From Cyclobacteriaceae bacterium (GTDB lineage Bacteria; Bacteroidota; Bacteroidia; Cytophagales; Cyclobacteriaceae): a stretch of 64,000 nt of DNA. The stretch lies in assembly GCA_022842845.1 (NCBI GenBank), contig JALHOT010000009.1, positions 51,001-115,000 of the forward strand. Reading direction: 5' to 3'. Positions 53,932 through 64,000 of the stretch are shown here, in pieces. The position numbers and the translations under genes were made by a program. Numbering within the stretch: the stretch's first letter is position 1; each line of letters starts with the position of its first letter. Below the pieces are notes generated by a model. It did not search any database. It had not been told where the DNA came from and worked only from the letters and a program-made list of their open reading frames with translations.

Positions 53932-55053
53932 GTGAAATATTACATAATAGCCGGTGAACGCTCAGGAGATTTGCATGGTGGCAATTTGATTAAAGCCATT
54001 AAGCAAAATGATTTACAGGCCGAGTTTAAGGGTTTTGGTGGGGATTATATGCATGAAGCAGGCTTGGCTTTGTCTGTGCACTACAAAGACATGGCTTTCA
54101 TGGGTTTTAAAGAGTTCTTATTAAACCTCAACACAATCTCCAATTACATTAAGCAAGGCAAAAGCGAGATCAGTGAATGGAAACCAGATGTCGTAATTCT
54201 TATCGATTACGCAGGGTTTAATCGAAGAATTGGTAAGTTTTGTAAAGACAATGGCATAACGGTATACTATTACATTTCACCCAAAGTATGGGCTTGGAGG
54301 CAAGGCAGAGCCTGGTCTTTAAAAGCCAACATCGATCGTATGTTTGTCATCCTTCCTTTTGAAAAAGCTTTTTTTAAACGCAAAGTTGATTGGGAGGTCG
54401 ATTATGTGGGCAATCCGGTATTGGATGCCGTTAAGGATTTCAAACCTTCAGAAGATTTTAAACAGAAATATCAATGGCCCGCAGATAAGAAGCTCATTGC
54501 CTTGTTGCCTGGGAGCCGGGCCCAGGAATTAAAATACATAATCCCTGTAATGGCTGAAGTAGTGAAAAAAAATCCTCAATTCCATTTTGCAGTGGCCACT
54601 GTATCTAATCTTCATCGCGATGCTTACAAAGCTTTCGAAGGATTTGATAATATCACTTTTGTGGAAGAGGCCACTTACGATTTGTTGACCTGTGCCAGTG
54701 CAGCGGTGGTTACCTCCGGGACAGCTACTTTAGAAACAGCACTTTTCCATGTCCCTCAGGTAGTTGTTTATAAAACCAGTTCCCTTAATTACTTTATCGC
54801 AAAGCGCGTTATACAGGTACCCTTTATATCCTTGGTCAATTTAATTGCGGATCGTGAAGTGGTGAAAGAAATGATACAAGAGCATTGCACCCCGGAGAAT
54901 GTATCAGCCGAGTTAAATCAGTTGGCAGATGATAGCGAAAGAAGGCGTTATGTTATGGCAGGCAATCAAGAGGTGTATAATATCCTAGACATAGGTTCAG
55001 CCTCTTCTAATACCGGAAGATTAATAGTAAAGTATCTGACTGAGCGTAGATAA
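53932..55053 (+). CDS. lpxB: Lipid-A-disaccharide synthase
   Basis: A 373-aa GT19 glycosyltransferase condensing UDP-diacylglucosamine and lipid X in lipid A synthesis. It starts KYYIIAGERSGDLHGGNL from a GTG (53932), has FKGFGGDYMHEAGL, YYISPKVWAWRQGR, LPFEKAFF, LLPGSRAQELKYI and the donor-site SGTATLETALF. The length is standard. Its TAA ends at 55053 and clpX on the other strand ends at 55054, so the two genes abut tail to tail with no spacer. Confidence 0.97.
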   Translation: MKYYIIAGERSGDLHGGNLIKAIKQNDLQAEFKGFGGDYMHEAGLALSVHYKDMAFMGFKEFLLNLNTISNYIKQGKSEISEWKPDVVILIDYAGFNRRIGKFCKDNGITVYYYISPKVWAWRQGRAWSLKANIDRMFVILPFEKAFFKRKVDWEVDYVGNPVLDAVKDFKPSEDFKQKYQWPADKKLIALLPGSRAQELKYIIPVMAEVVKKNPQFHFAVATVSNLHRDAYKAFEGFDNITFVEEATYDLLTCASAAVVTSGTATLETALFHVPQVVVYKTSSLNYFIAKRVIQVPFISLVNLIADREVVKEMIQEHCTPENVSAELNQLADDSERRRYVMAGNQEVYNILDIGSASSNTGRLIVKYLTERR

Positions 55054-56286
55054 TCAGGCAACCTTCAGTTTGCTATATTGAGAGCCGTTGAATTTCTCTT
55101 CAGCGTAAGCACGTGTAATCACCAGGCGGTCTGTTGTCTTTTCAGAAGGAAGTTCGAACATGGCGTCATTGATAATAGCCTCACAAATGCTGCGCAGACC
55201 TCGCGCACCTAGCTTAAATTCGGCAGCTTTTTCAACAATAAAGTCAAGGGCACCATCTTTAAACTCAAGCTCGATGCTCTCCATTTCAAACAATTTTTTG
55301 TATTGTTTGATGAGTGCATTTTTGGGTTCAGAAAGAATTTTCTTGAGAGCATCTTTATCAAGCGGATTGAGATAAGACACTACTGGCAAACGACCAATCA
55401 ATTCTGGTATTAAGCCAAAGCTTTTTAAGTCCTGAGCTGAAATAAACTGCAATAAGTTCTTCTCAACATCGGCAGGATGCAAGCCATCAGCGTTAGTAAC
55501 AAAGCCTAAAGGTCTTGTGTTGAGTCGTCCTGCGATGAAACGATCGATTCCCTCAAAGGCGCCACCACAGATAAACAAAATGTTCTCTGTGTTAACAGTA
55601 ATCATTTTTTGATCAGGGTGCTTTCTGCCACCTTGAGGCGGCACGTTAACAGAGGTACCTTCTAGTAATTTTAACAATGCCTGCTGCACACCTTCTCCAC
55701 TCACATCGCGTGTTATGGAAGGGTTATCTGATTTGCGGGCAATTTTATCTATTTCATCGATGTAAACGATGCCGCGCTCTGCAGCTTCAACATTATAGTC
55801 GGCAGCCTGTAATAAGCGTGTTAAAATACTTTCTACATCTTCCCCCACGTATCCGGCTTCAGTCAGTACAGTAGCATCGGCAATACAAAAAGGCACTTGT
55901 AATAATTTAGCCAGCGTGCGAGCCAGGTAAGTTTTACCAGTACCGGTTTCGCCCGCCATGATGATATTCGATTTTTCGATGGTTACATCATTTTCAACCT
56001 TGCGCTGCATTAAACGCTTGTAATGGTTATACACCGCAACAGATAGTACTTTCTTGGCCTCATCTTGACCAATAACATACTCATCAAGGTAAGATTTAAT
56101 ATCACGTGGCTTAATAAGTTTGAAATTAGGCGCAGTGCCTGTTTCAACTTTGCTTTTTTTCTCTTCTTGTAAAATTTGCGTGGCTTGCGTAACACACTTG
56201 TCACAAATATGGGCGTGTATCCCAGAGATCATCAGGTCTACATCTTTTTTATTTCTCCCGCAAAACGAGCAAGTTACTTCTGCCAT
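55054..56286 (-). CDS. clpX: ATP-dependent protease ATP-binding subunit ClpX
   Basis: A 410-aa unfoldase from the ATG at 56286, giving the standard [20 protein letters not shown] zinc-binding N-domain (a longer upstream ATG is rejected). Walker [14 protein letters not shown], Walker [15 protein letters not shown], pore loop GYVGEDV, the IGF-type ClpP loop ([11 protein letters not shown] region) and sensor 2 GARGLRSI are present. It hands substrates to ClpP, encoded 100 bp upstream on the same strand. Confidence 0.98.
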   Translation of the reverse strand: MAEVTCSFCGRNKKDVDLMISGIHAHICDKCVTQATQILQEEKKSKVETGTAPNFKLIKPRDIKSYLDEYVIGQDEAKKVLSVAVYNHYKRLMQRKVENDVTIEKSNIIMAGETGTGKTYLARTLAKLLQVPFCIADATVLTEAGYVGEDVESILTRLLQAADYNVEAAERGIVYIDEIDKIARKSDNPSITRDVSGEGVQQALLKLLEGTSVNVPPQGGRKHPDQKMITVNTENILFICGGAFEGIDRFIAGRLNTRPLGFVTNADGLHPADVEKNLLQFISAQDLKSFGLIPELIGRLPVVSYLNPLDKDALKKILSEPKNALIKQYKKLFEMESIELEFKDGALDFIVEKAAEFKLGARGLRSICEAIINDAMFELPSEKTTDRLVITRAYAEEKFNGSQYSKLKVA

Positions 56287-56386
56287 GTTGATTTTTTGAT
56301 GTGAATATTGGTTGATGCGCCAAGGGGCTGCCAAGTAGCAAAGCTACCAATTAATCAGCTCATTAGCACATCAACGCATTATCGAA

Positions 56387-57058
56387 TTATTTCTTCCTTT
56401 CCAGTACTTCGTCTATCAAACCATACTGTTTTGCCTCATAAGAGCGCATCCAGTAGTCGCGATCGCTGTCTTTCTCAATTTTTTCGTATGGTTGACCGCT
56501 ATGTTTAGATAAGATGTTGTATAAATCTTTCTTAACCTCAAGGGTTTGGCGCAATGAAATTTCCATGTCAGAGGCCTGTCCCTGCATGCCACTCATGGGT
56601 TGATGAATCATTATACGAGAATGTGGCAGACCAGAACGCTTCTTGGCTGCACCTGATGCCAAAAGAACAGCTCCCATAGAGGCCGCTAAACCTGTACAAA
56701 TGGTGGCTACGTCCGGGTTGATGTATTGCATGGTATCGTAAATACCTAAACCTGCATACACAGAACCACCCGGGCTATTGATATACATGATGATATCTTT
56801 CTTAGGGTCGGCAGACTCAAGGAATAATAGCTGTGCCGTAATCAGGTTGGCAATTTGATCATCAATGCCCATGCCAAGGAAAATGATACGGTCGGAGATC
56901 AGGCGCGTGAATACGTCAATGGCGCGGAAATTACCAGGCCTTTCCTCGATCACGTACTGTGTCATATTCTCAATTTTTTGCGCATAACCATCGATGGTAT
57001 TACCACTCATTCCCAAGTGATGCACAGCATACTTTCTGAATTCATTATTGTTTTGCAT
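56387..57058 (-). CDS. clpP: ATP-dependent Clp protease proteolytic subunit
   Basis: A 223-aa serine peptidase with Ser in [17 protein letters not shown], His in RIMIHQP and Asp in [10 protein letters not shown]. The start is the ATG at 57058 ([20 protein letters not shown]). It lies between tig and clpX on the minus strand, the usual tig-clpP-clpX proteostasis order. Confidence 0.98.
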   Translation of the reverse strand: MQNNNEFRKYAVHHLGMSGNTIDGYAQKIENMTQYVIEERPGNFRAIDVFTRLISDRIIFLGMGIDDQIANLITAQLLFLESADPKKDIIMYINSPGGSVYAGLGIYDTMQYINPDVATICTGLAASMGAVLLASGAAKKRSGLPHSRIMIHQPMSGMQGQASDMEISLRQTLEVKKDLYNILSKHSGQPYEKIEKDSDRDYWMRSYEAKQYGLIDEVLERKK

Positions 57059-57078
57059 AAAGTGTGTTTGTTTTAACT

Positions 57079-57126
57079 GTCATTTCGAGTGTACCGCTGC
57101 AAAGCAGTGGGTAACGAGAAATCCCC
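57079..57126. repeat. REP-like palindromic element upstream of clpP
   Basis: A stretch resembling the GTCATTTCGAG...CGAGAAATCCC element common between Bacteroidota genes, with an internal hairpin TACCGCTGC-AAA-GCAGTGGGTA. It lies 20 bp upstream of clpP and could be a dispersed repeat or affect clpP mRNA. Confidence 0.5.
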
Positions 57127-57313
57127 TTATTAGGAGGCTTCACGTTAAAGACTCAATTTCTATTAAACCATTGTAAATAAAAAATGGTTTTGATTGGAAT
57201 CTGTTTCCTCTCAAAACCATTGTCGTAAAATCTTAAAATTTATTTTTAATTCAGGCAATCTTCAAAGCATTCCCTGACCTCATTACCAGCTTCTAGCCTC
57301 GGACTTCTAACTT

Positions 57314-58660
57314 CTAATGGGTATGTTCTTCAACGATCTTCTTGAATTCGTCTACGCTAACCTTCTTCTCTTCAACCTTGATGGTTTCGCGTATCAGCTT
57401 CATAATCTTATCGTTGCGAAGCTGGCTATAAAGGTTCATAAAGTTTTTGCCATTCTCATTTTGCAAGTAATTGTCGGCTATGGCATCTAAACGATCGCCC
57501 AATTGCTCGGCAATAGCAGGCCCCCCAAACTGAGCCACAATCATTTCTTTGGCACGACTTTTTACCTCATTACCATCAACAGCAATTTTATGATCTTCAG
57601 CAATCTTGTTACGTACTAAATCCCATACAATGCTGCGCTTATACTGATCGAATTCTTTCTCGATCACCTCATCCGTAACTTTACCTTCGCTGGTGGCTTT
57701 CAGCCATTTTTTCAAGAAAGTTTCAGGTAAAGCAATGGATGTGTTTTTGATGTAGTAATCTTCAATATGGTGATCTAAAAAATGCTGTGTTTCACGCTTG
57801 TAATTTTCGCCAACCGTTTCTTTGATCTTAGTGATGAATTCTTCTTCACTATTAACGGCATCTTTACCGAATACACGATCGAAAAGTTCCTGGTTTACTT
57901 GGGAAGGCTCGGTACGGCTGATGGTGTTAATCTTTAACACAAAAGTGCCTTTCATTTTCTTAGCCTCTTCTTCGCTAAGACCTAATAGATTAGCGGTAAG
58001 CGCTATCTCATCAAAAATCTTCGCGATATCGAATTCTACTTCATCTTCCTTTTTCAGGCCGATAAAAGTCTGCTGTTCTTTTTTAGATACTTTTTCAGTA
58101 GCAATGAAGCCGTATTCACGCTTAAAGTCACCATTTTTCTCACGCAAGTCACCATAGACGTTGTCGCCAAGGGCTGAAGCCTCCGGATATTCAACTTTGC
58201 CAAAACGCTTACGCAAATCTTCTACAGTATCCGTTACAACTTTCTGATCAATTTCTATAGGGTAAGATTTTACCTTCACCTTGTCAGAGAGTTCATACTT
58301 GAAATCTTCAACAATACCGATCTGATACTCGAACTCAAAATCTTTTTGAGTATCCCAGTCGATCAGACTGCTTTTTTCAAGATTAGGAAGAGGCTCTCCT
58401 AAAATTCTGAGGTTTTGCTCTTTAATGTAATCGTTGAGTTTGTGCGAAAGCAAATGGTTTATTTCTTCAACCAGAATAGACTTGCCAAACATCTTCTTAA
58501 CCACACCGGCAGGAACTTTGCCAGGGCGGAAGCCTTTGATGGTAGCCTTTTTGGCATATTCACCAAGCTTCTTCTCTACTTGGTTTTGATAATCAGCCTC
58601 AGCTAATTTAATGTTGATGGTACCTTCGGTGCCTTTCTGTTTGTTGAGTGTAATGTCCAT
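57314..58660 (-). CDS. tig: Trigger factor (ribosome-associated chaperone)
   Basis: A 448-aa protein. The ribosome-binding motif is GFRPGKVPAG (46-55), the central FKBP-like domain is present but divergent (GLKKEDEVEFDI, about 200-212), and the C-terminal helical arms end KKVSVDEFKKIVEEHTH. The Bacteroidota form has weak conservation of the PPIase active site, as here. It binds nascent chains at the exit tunnel. Confidence 0.95.
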   Translation of the reverse strand: MDITLNKQKGTEGTINIKLAEADYQNQVEKKLGEYAKKATIKGFRPGKVPAGVVKKMFGKSILVEEINHLLSHKLNDYIKEQNLRILGEPLPNLEKSSLIDWDTQKDFEFEYQIGIVEDFKYELSDKVKVKSYPIEIDQKVVTDTVEDLRKRFGKVEYPEASALGDNVYGDLREKNGDFKREYGFIATEKVSKKEQQTFIGLKKEDEVEFDIAKIFDEIALTANLLGLSEEEAKKMKGTFVLKINTISRTEPSQVNQELFDRVFGKDAVNSEEEFITKIKETVGENYKRETQHFLDHHIEDYYIKNTSIALPETFLKKWLKATSEGKVTDEVIEKEFDQYKRSIVWDLVRNKIAEDHKIAVDGNEVKSRAKEMIVAQFGGPAIAEQLGDRLDAIADNYLQNENGKNFMNLYSQLRNDKIMKLIRETIKVEEKKVSVDEFKKIVEEHTH

Positions 58661-58683
58661 TTTCTTTAATGGTTATAAAGTAA

Positions 58684-58724
58684 GAACCCTCAACACCCGT
58701 TTTTGATGCGGGCATTAAGGGTTC
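58684..58724 (-). terminator. Hairpin after tRNA-Leu
   Basis: GAACCCT...CCCG pairs with CGGG...AGGGTTC across a loop of about 8 nt, giving a 14-16 bp imperfect stem between tRNA-Leu and tig. The following T run is weak (TTACTTT), so it may be a terminator or attenuator. Confidence 0.5.
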
Positions 58725-58730
58725 GGTTGT

Positions 58731-58811
58731 GCGCATGGAGGGACTCGAACCCCCACGCCTTGCGGCACCAGATCCTAAGTCTGGCACGGCTACCAATTAC
58801 GCCACATGCGC
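58731..58811 (-). tRNA. tRNA-Leu (anticodon UAG)
   Basis: On the minus strand the 81-nt sequence starts GCGCATGTGGCGTAATTGG and ends CCATGCGC. The acceptor stem GCGCATG/CATGCGC, the T loop GGGGGTTCGAGTCCC and the anticodon arm CCAGACTTAGGATCTGG (7-nt loop CTTAGGA) read as UAG. A long variable arm (TGCCGCAAGGCG) marks a class II tRNA, as for Leu. CCA is not encoded. Confidence 0.95.
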
Positions 58812-59032
58812 ATTTTCTTTAAAAGATGCTGATTTTCAATTGTTTTTGAAGCTCAACACCCCCAATGGCTGGAATTGGGAGCGCAAATGTAGAAATTATT
58901 ACGAAATTAGAAATAGAGTAATGGAAATATATCGTTTTTAAATCCAGAAAGCTCTTGATAAACGGTTCTTATTCTTTCACTAGGACCTAGTATATTGAAG
59001 CGAAGAGTCAATTTTTAGATTGTTGCTAATTA

Positions 59033-61270
59033 ATGGTAGCCATAGACGTAGAAAAGGAGAAGAAAGAGATTATTAATCACTACCGTAAACTGCTGCGTAA
59101 AGCTAAACCGGTGTTAAAGGATGGCGATGCCAAGCTCATCAAAAAAGCCTTTACCATTGCAGCAGAGGCCCATAAAGATATGCGCAGAAAGTCTGGTGAG
59201 CCTTATATACTGCACCCCCTCGCAGTGGCCGAAATATGTGTGGAAGAAATTGGCTTGGGTACCACATCAATTCTATCGGCCCTCATGCACGATGTGGTGG
59301 AGGATACCGACATGGAACTGGCCGACATTGAAAAAATGTTCGGTAAGAAGGTAGCGCGCATTATAGATGGCTTAACTAAAATAGCAGGCGTTTTTGAATA
59401 CGGAACCTCTCAGCAGGCTGAGAATTTTCGTAAAATGCTTTTCACGCTGTCAGAAGACGTAAGGGTTATCTTGATAAAACTGGCCGATCGCCTGCATAAC
59501 ATGCGCACGCTGGAGAGCATGCCGCGTAACAAACAGCTTAAAATATCTTCAGAAACGATTTATCTATATGCTCCGTTGGCACATCGCCTGGGACTGAATG
59601 CCATTAAAACGGAACTGGAAGATCTATATCTGCGATTTACAGATCGCCCCATTTATAATTCCATCGCTTCAAAAATTGATGATACCCGGGCTGCCAGAAA
59701 TAAATTCATCAAAGCTTTTATGCAGCCAATTGTTGAGGAATTAACACGGCAAAATGTCCGATGCGAAGTAAAAGGGCGGCCAAAATCTATCTACAGCATC
59801 TGGAATAAGATGAAGCGGCAAAACATACCTTTTGAAGAAGTGTATGACTTGTTCGCCATCAGGGTAATCATTGATGCACCCCCAGAACAAGAAAAAGCGC
59901 TTTGCTGGCAGGTTTACTCTATAGTTACTGATTTTTATACACCTAACCCAGATCGCTTGCGCGATTGGATCAGCACGCCAAAATCCAATGGTTATGAATC
60001 ATTGCATACCACTGTTATGGCAAAAAACGGCCAATGGGTGGAGGTGCAGATTAGAACAGAGCGCATGGACGACATTGCCGAAAAGGGTTATGCTGCCCAT
60101 TGGAAATACAAGGAATCGAGTGGTATTAATGAATCAAACCTTGAGAAATGGTTAGCGCGTGTACGCGATACGCTGGAGCACAATGACCATACTGCCCTCG
60201 ATTTTGTAGATGATTTTCGGGGCAATCTTTTCACTGAAGAAGTTTTTGCTTTTACACCCAAAGGAGAACTTAAAACCCTCCCGGCAGGGGCTACTGCTTT
60301 GGATTTTGCCTATGAAATTCATAGTCAGATTGGTTCAAAATGCATTGGTGCCAAAATCAATAACCGCCTCGTTCCCATTAGCCACGTATTAAAAAATGGT
60401 GACCAGGTTGAAATACTCACCTCATCCAAGCAAAAGCCTAATGAAGACTGGCTGCGCTTTGTAGTCAGCTCTAAGGCCAAAGGACACATTAAAGACTCGC
60501 TAAAAGAGGAAAAGAAGCAGGCTGCTCACGAAGGCAAAGAGATTATCATGCGCAAGCTCAAACAATTAAAGGTAGAGCCCACTCAGGAACTACTCGAGCA
60601 AATGCGTGAATATTTCAATGCCAAAACACACTTTGATCTGTATTACCGTGTGGGCCGAAATATTGTAGGGACGGCAGATATAAAACGTTTTACAGAATTT
60701 AAGCCAAGTTCACCGATTCGTTCAAAACCCAATGTGCCACTCACCGATGCCAAGGTGATTGAAAAGGAAATATCAAAGCTTAAAAACCGCTACGAAGATA
60801 TGCTCCTGATCGGGGAAGATATGGATGTGGTGGATTACAAGCTGGCTAAGTGTTGTACACCTATCCCTGGCGATGAGGTTTTTGGATTTGTCACTGTTAA
60901 CGAGGGCATCAAAATACACAGAACCAATTGCCCCAATTCTGCCGAACTAATGGCCAATCATGGCAACAGAGTGGTAAAGGCCAAATGGACTTCCCAACAC
61001 GAGGTGGCCTTCTTGACAGGACTAAAAATTAAGGGCACAGATCGTGTAGGGCTTATTAATGATGTAACCAAAGTCATTTCCGAAGAACTGAAAGTAAACA
61101 TGAGCTCCATGTCTATATATACAGACACTGGCATTTTTGAAGGCGAAATCATGCTTTATGTAAACGATACGCGCCATTTAGAGCAGCTGATCGCTAAGCT
61201 GGAGCAGGTAGAGGGGGTGGTGAAGGTCAGTCGTTTCGATTCCAAAGAAACCGAACCGAAAGAATTATAG
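59033..61270 (+). CDS. rsh: Bifunctional (p)ppGpp synthetase/hydrolase
   Basis: A 745-aa Rel/SpoT-family enzyme. The HD hydrolase domain has GEPYILHPLAVAEI and HDVVEDTD, then RLHNMRTLE; the synthetase domain has GRPKSIYSIWNKM and NGYESLHTTV; TGS (EVFAFTPKGELKTLPAGATAL), a zinc-finger-like/helical region (KLAKCCTPIPGDE) and a C-terminal ACT domain (GTDRVGLINDV) follow. Both catalytic domains look intact, so it can make and degrade the alarmone in the stringent response. It is followed by a Fur-family gene. Confidence 0.97.
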   Translation: MVAIDVEKEKKEIINHYRKLLRKAKPVLKDGDAKLIKKAFTIAAEAHKDMRRKSGEPYILHPLAVAEICVEEIGLGTTSILSALMHDVVEDTDMELADIEKMFGKKVARIIDGLTKIAGVFEYGTSQQAENFRKMLFTLSEDVRVILIKLADRLHNMRTLESMPRNKQLKISSETIYLYAPLAHRLGLNAIKTELEDLYLRFTDRPIYNSIASKIDDTRAARNKFIKAFMQPIVEELTRQNVRCEVKGRPKSIYSIWNKMKRQNIPFEEVYDLFAIRVIIDAPPEQEKALCWQVYSIVTDFYTPNPDRLRDWISTPKSNGYESLHTTVMAKNGQWVEVQIRTERMDDIAEKGYAAHWKYKESSGINESNLEKWLARVRDTLEHNDHTALDFVDDFRGNLFTEEVFAFTPKGELKTLPAGATALDFAYEIHSQIGSKCIGAKINNRLVPISHVLKNGDQVEILTSSKQKPNEDWLRFVVSSKAKGHIKDSLKEEKKQAAHEGKEIIMRKLKQLKVEPTQELLEQMREYFNAKTHFDLYYRVGRNIVGTADIKRFTEFKPSSPIRSKPNVPLTDAKVIEKEISKLKNRYEDMLLIGEDMDVVDYKLAKCCTPIPGDEVFGFVTVNEGIKIHRTNCPNSAELMANHGNRVVKAKWTSQHEVAFLTGLKIKGTDRVGLINDVTKVISEELKVNMSSMSIYTDTGIFEGEIMLYVNDTRHLEQLIAKLEQVEGVVKVSRFDSKETEPKEL

Positions 61271-61394
61271 AAGGGCCACTTTTTAAGTGGTTTTCGCATG
61301 TTGGCGGCCAATCAATAAAAAAATCTATAGTTTGGCTTTTTTCAAATGCTCAAAACTTCAATTCCTCAAATTGTAGTTACATTTGCCCTTTCTT

Positions 61395-61858
61395 ATGGCC
61401 CTAAATCCAAAGATTTACGAAGAAGTAAAGAAGATTTTCACCGCTTATGTGGAAAGCAAGGAGCTTCGCAAGACGCCCGAACGCTATGCCATATTGGAAG
61501 AAATCTATACCCGGGAGGGCCACTTTGATGTAGAATCGCTCTACATCAGCATGAAAAACAAAAATTACCGGGTTAGCAGGGCAACCGTTTATAATACCTT
61601 GGACTTACTAGTGGAGTGCGACCTGGTAAGTAAACACCAGTTTGGAAAGAACCTGGCCCAATATGAAAAGTCTTATGGCTATAAACAGCACGACCACCTC
61701 ATTTGTACTGATTGTCATAAAGTAGTAGAGTTTTGCGATCCACGGATCCAGAGCATTCAGAACACCGTGCAAGATCTTTTACAGTTTCAGGTAATGCATC
61801 ACTCTTTAATACTGTACGCTTCTTGTAAAAAAGAAAACTGTGAAAACAGAAAGTCATC

Positions 61859-61862
<4 letters not shown>
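61395..61862 (+). CDS. Fur family metal-dependent regulator
   Basis: A 155-aa winged-helix repressor from the ATG at 61395; a TTG 12 bp upstream is possible. [20 protein letters not shown] and [20 protein letters not shown] form the DNA-binding domain; the dimerisation domain has [18 protein letters not shown] with a Cys-x2-Cys and a closing CKKENC pair. The metal is uncertain (Fe, Zn or peroxide sensing). TACATTTG at 61378-61385 may be its -7 box. Its last codon overlaps the next gene's start region (61859). Confidence 0.93.
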
Positions 61863-63503
<1,641 letters not shown>

Positions 63504-63538
63504 TTGATCGAACCCTAGCACAGAATCAACTTTTGTTT

Positions 63539-63960
63539 TTATGTATCGGCCGGTGATTCCATCGGCCGATTTTTTTGCTCCTTATTATAATCAAAGGATA
63601 AGTGTATGTAATTGTCAACCAGAATCCGCACTTTTCCCCATCTTTTTAAATAATCTAGACCAAGTGATTTGGCTTTTTGAAAGCATTCAGAAAAAATTGG
63701 GTAGATATTTTTATTGAATTCCAGGCTATCAGATCTATTGAAATTATCAGAAGCTCCCAAGTCGATATACTATCGAAATCCAATGACTCTTTCGCTCCCT
63801 TCGCATCATTAATTAGGTTAATTATTAAAAGAAGGCAATCTCCAGTATAATGTTTGGTGAGTCTTGTAGTACGGTTCCTTTGTATAAGCGGTCTCGGGGT
63901 TAGAGGTGTTGTTAAGTGCTTGTTGAATGTGGATAAAAATATGGTATTAGTTTTTGCCAA
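63539..63960 (-). pseudogene. Probable frameshifted small gene
   Basis: Two minus-strand ORFs overlap head to tail in different frames. The first starts at 63960 (MAKTNTIFLSTFNKHLTT) and runs sensibly through TRLTKHYTGDCLLLIINLIN and AKESLDFDSI before becoming non-descript. The second frame then continues with SLEFNKNIYPIFSECFQKAK and YIHLSFDYNKEQKNRP, which looks like the natural C-terminus. A frameshift near 63765 would join them into one protein of about 130-140 aa. I do not recognise the family. Alternatives are chance ORFs or a sequencing error. The purA terminator overlaps its 3' end. Confidence 0.4.
63545..63577 (+). terminator. Intrinsic terminator of purA
   Basis: ATCGGCCG-loop-CGGCCGAT (8-bp GC-rich stem, 10-nt loop) followed by seven T residues. 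Confidence 0.85.
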
Positions 63961-64000
63961 ATTAAATTCTCCTTATACATTTGTGCCCCCTTCAGCAGGG

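Noticed and set aside
56287..56334. Sixteen-residue N-terminal extension of ClpX
   Set aside because: The ClpX zinc domain always starts close to the CSFCGR motif; the ATG at 56286 gives the expected start.

Overview
The window reads as chromosome of a Bacteroidota bacterium, most likely order Cytophagales. Pointers are a type-9 secretion C-terminal sorting domain on a subtilase, Wzi/RemB-like and BBP2-type outer-membrane barrels, DUF4199, the Pif1-like helicase with an HTH tail, paired M16 peptidase domains, lpxB, AT-biased codons without Shine-Dalgarno sequences, and -7 boxes of the form TAnnTTTG. No rRNA genes occur; one tRNA-Leu is present.

Layout. 1-2448 (minus): partial holB, a GlmU-like nucleotidyltransferase and rpmE2. 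2578-6460 (plus): an outer-membrane barrel, an ABC exporter and a small membrane protein. 6470-21185: comM (yifB), split by a 13,172-bp Tn7-like transposon. 21308-29323: DUF808 protein, Abi-alpha (DUF4393), LuxR regulator, DUF4199, two DUF1801 proteins, an SpoU methyltransferase, a SAM methyltransferase and a Pif1-like helicase. 29465-39093: typA, a SpoIIAA-like protein, a porin, guaA, a TPR/periplasmic-binding lipoprotein-type protein, hemL and a small-protein cluster with a 30-aa peptide. 39153-46334: a transporter-like barrel, an orphan GAF-GAF-PAS sensor, a secreted barrel, hutI, apt and a LON-domain protein. 46389-55053: M16 peptidase, secreted proteins including the T9SS subtilase, a queD/PTPS homologue and lpxB. 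55054-58811 (minus): clpX, clpP, tig and tRNA-Leu(UAG). 59033-63503: rsh, a Fur family regulator, a STAS protein and purA, then a probable frameshifted gene.

The centrepiece is the transposon at 7331-20502. It begins TGTCAAT and ends ATTGACA, is flanked by a 5-bp duplication (GAGGA), and sits between codons 287 and 288 of comM, between Walker A and Walker B; removing it and one GAGGA restores a 512-codon comM in frame. At the comM-3' end lies a compact tnsA-tnsB-tnsC-tniQ operon with intact catalytic residues. At the other end is a 597-aa protein whose feature order parallels Tn7 TnsE. The cargo between holds two CoiA-like nucleases, a PIN protein paired with a protein carrying a D...ExK motif, a GIY-YIG protein and three small proteins. 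No cas genes or CRISPR array are present.

The most unusual observation is a 941-nt stretch (13430-14370) where the second CoiA-like gene and a second ORF in the +1 frame are both open. Hand inspection of codon choice suggests both frames are protected from stop codons, so this looks like a real overlapping gene pair (or a programmed frameshift) rather than a chance shadow. The cargo may be a set of nuclease-based defence or competition functions; that is inference from domain content and location.
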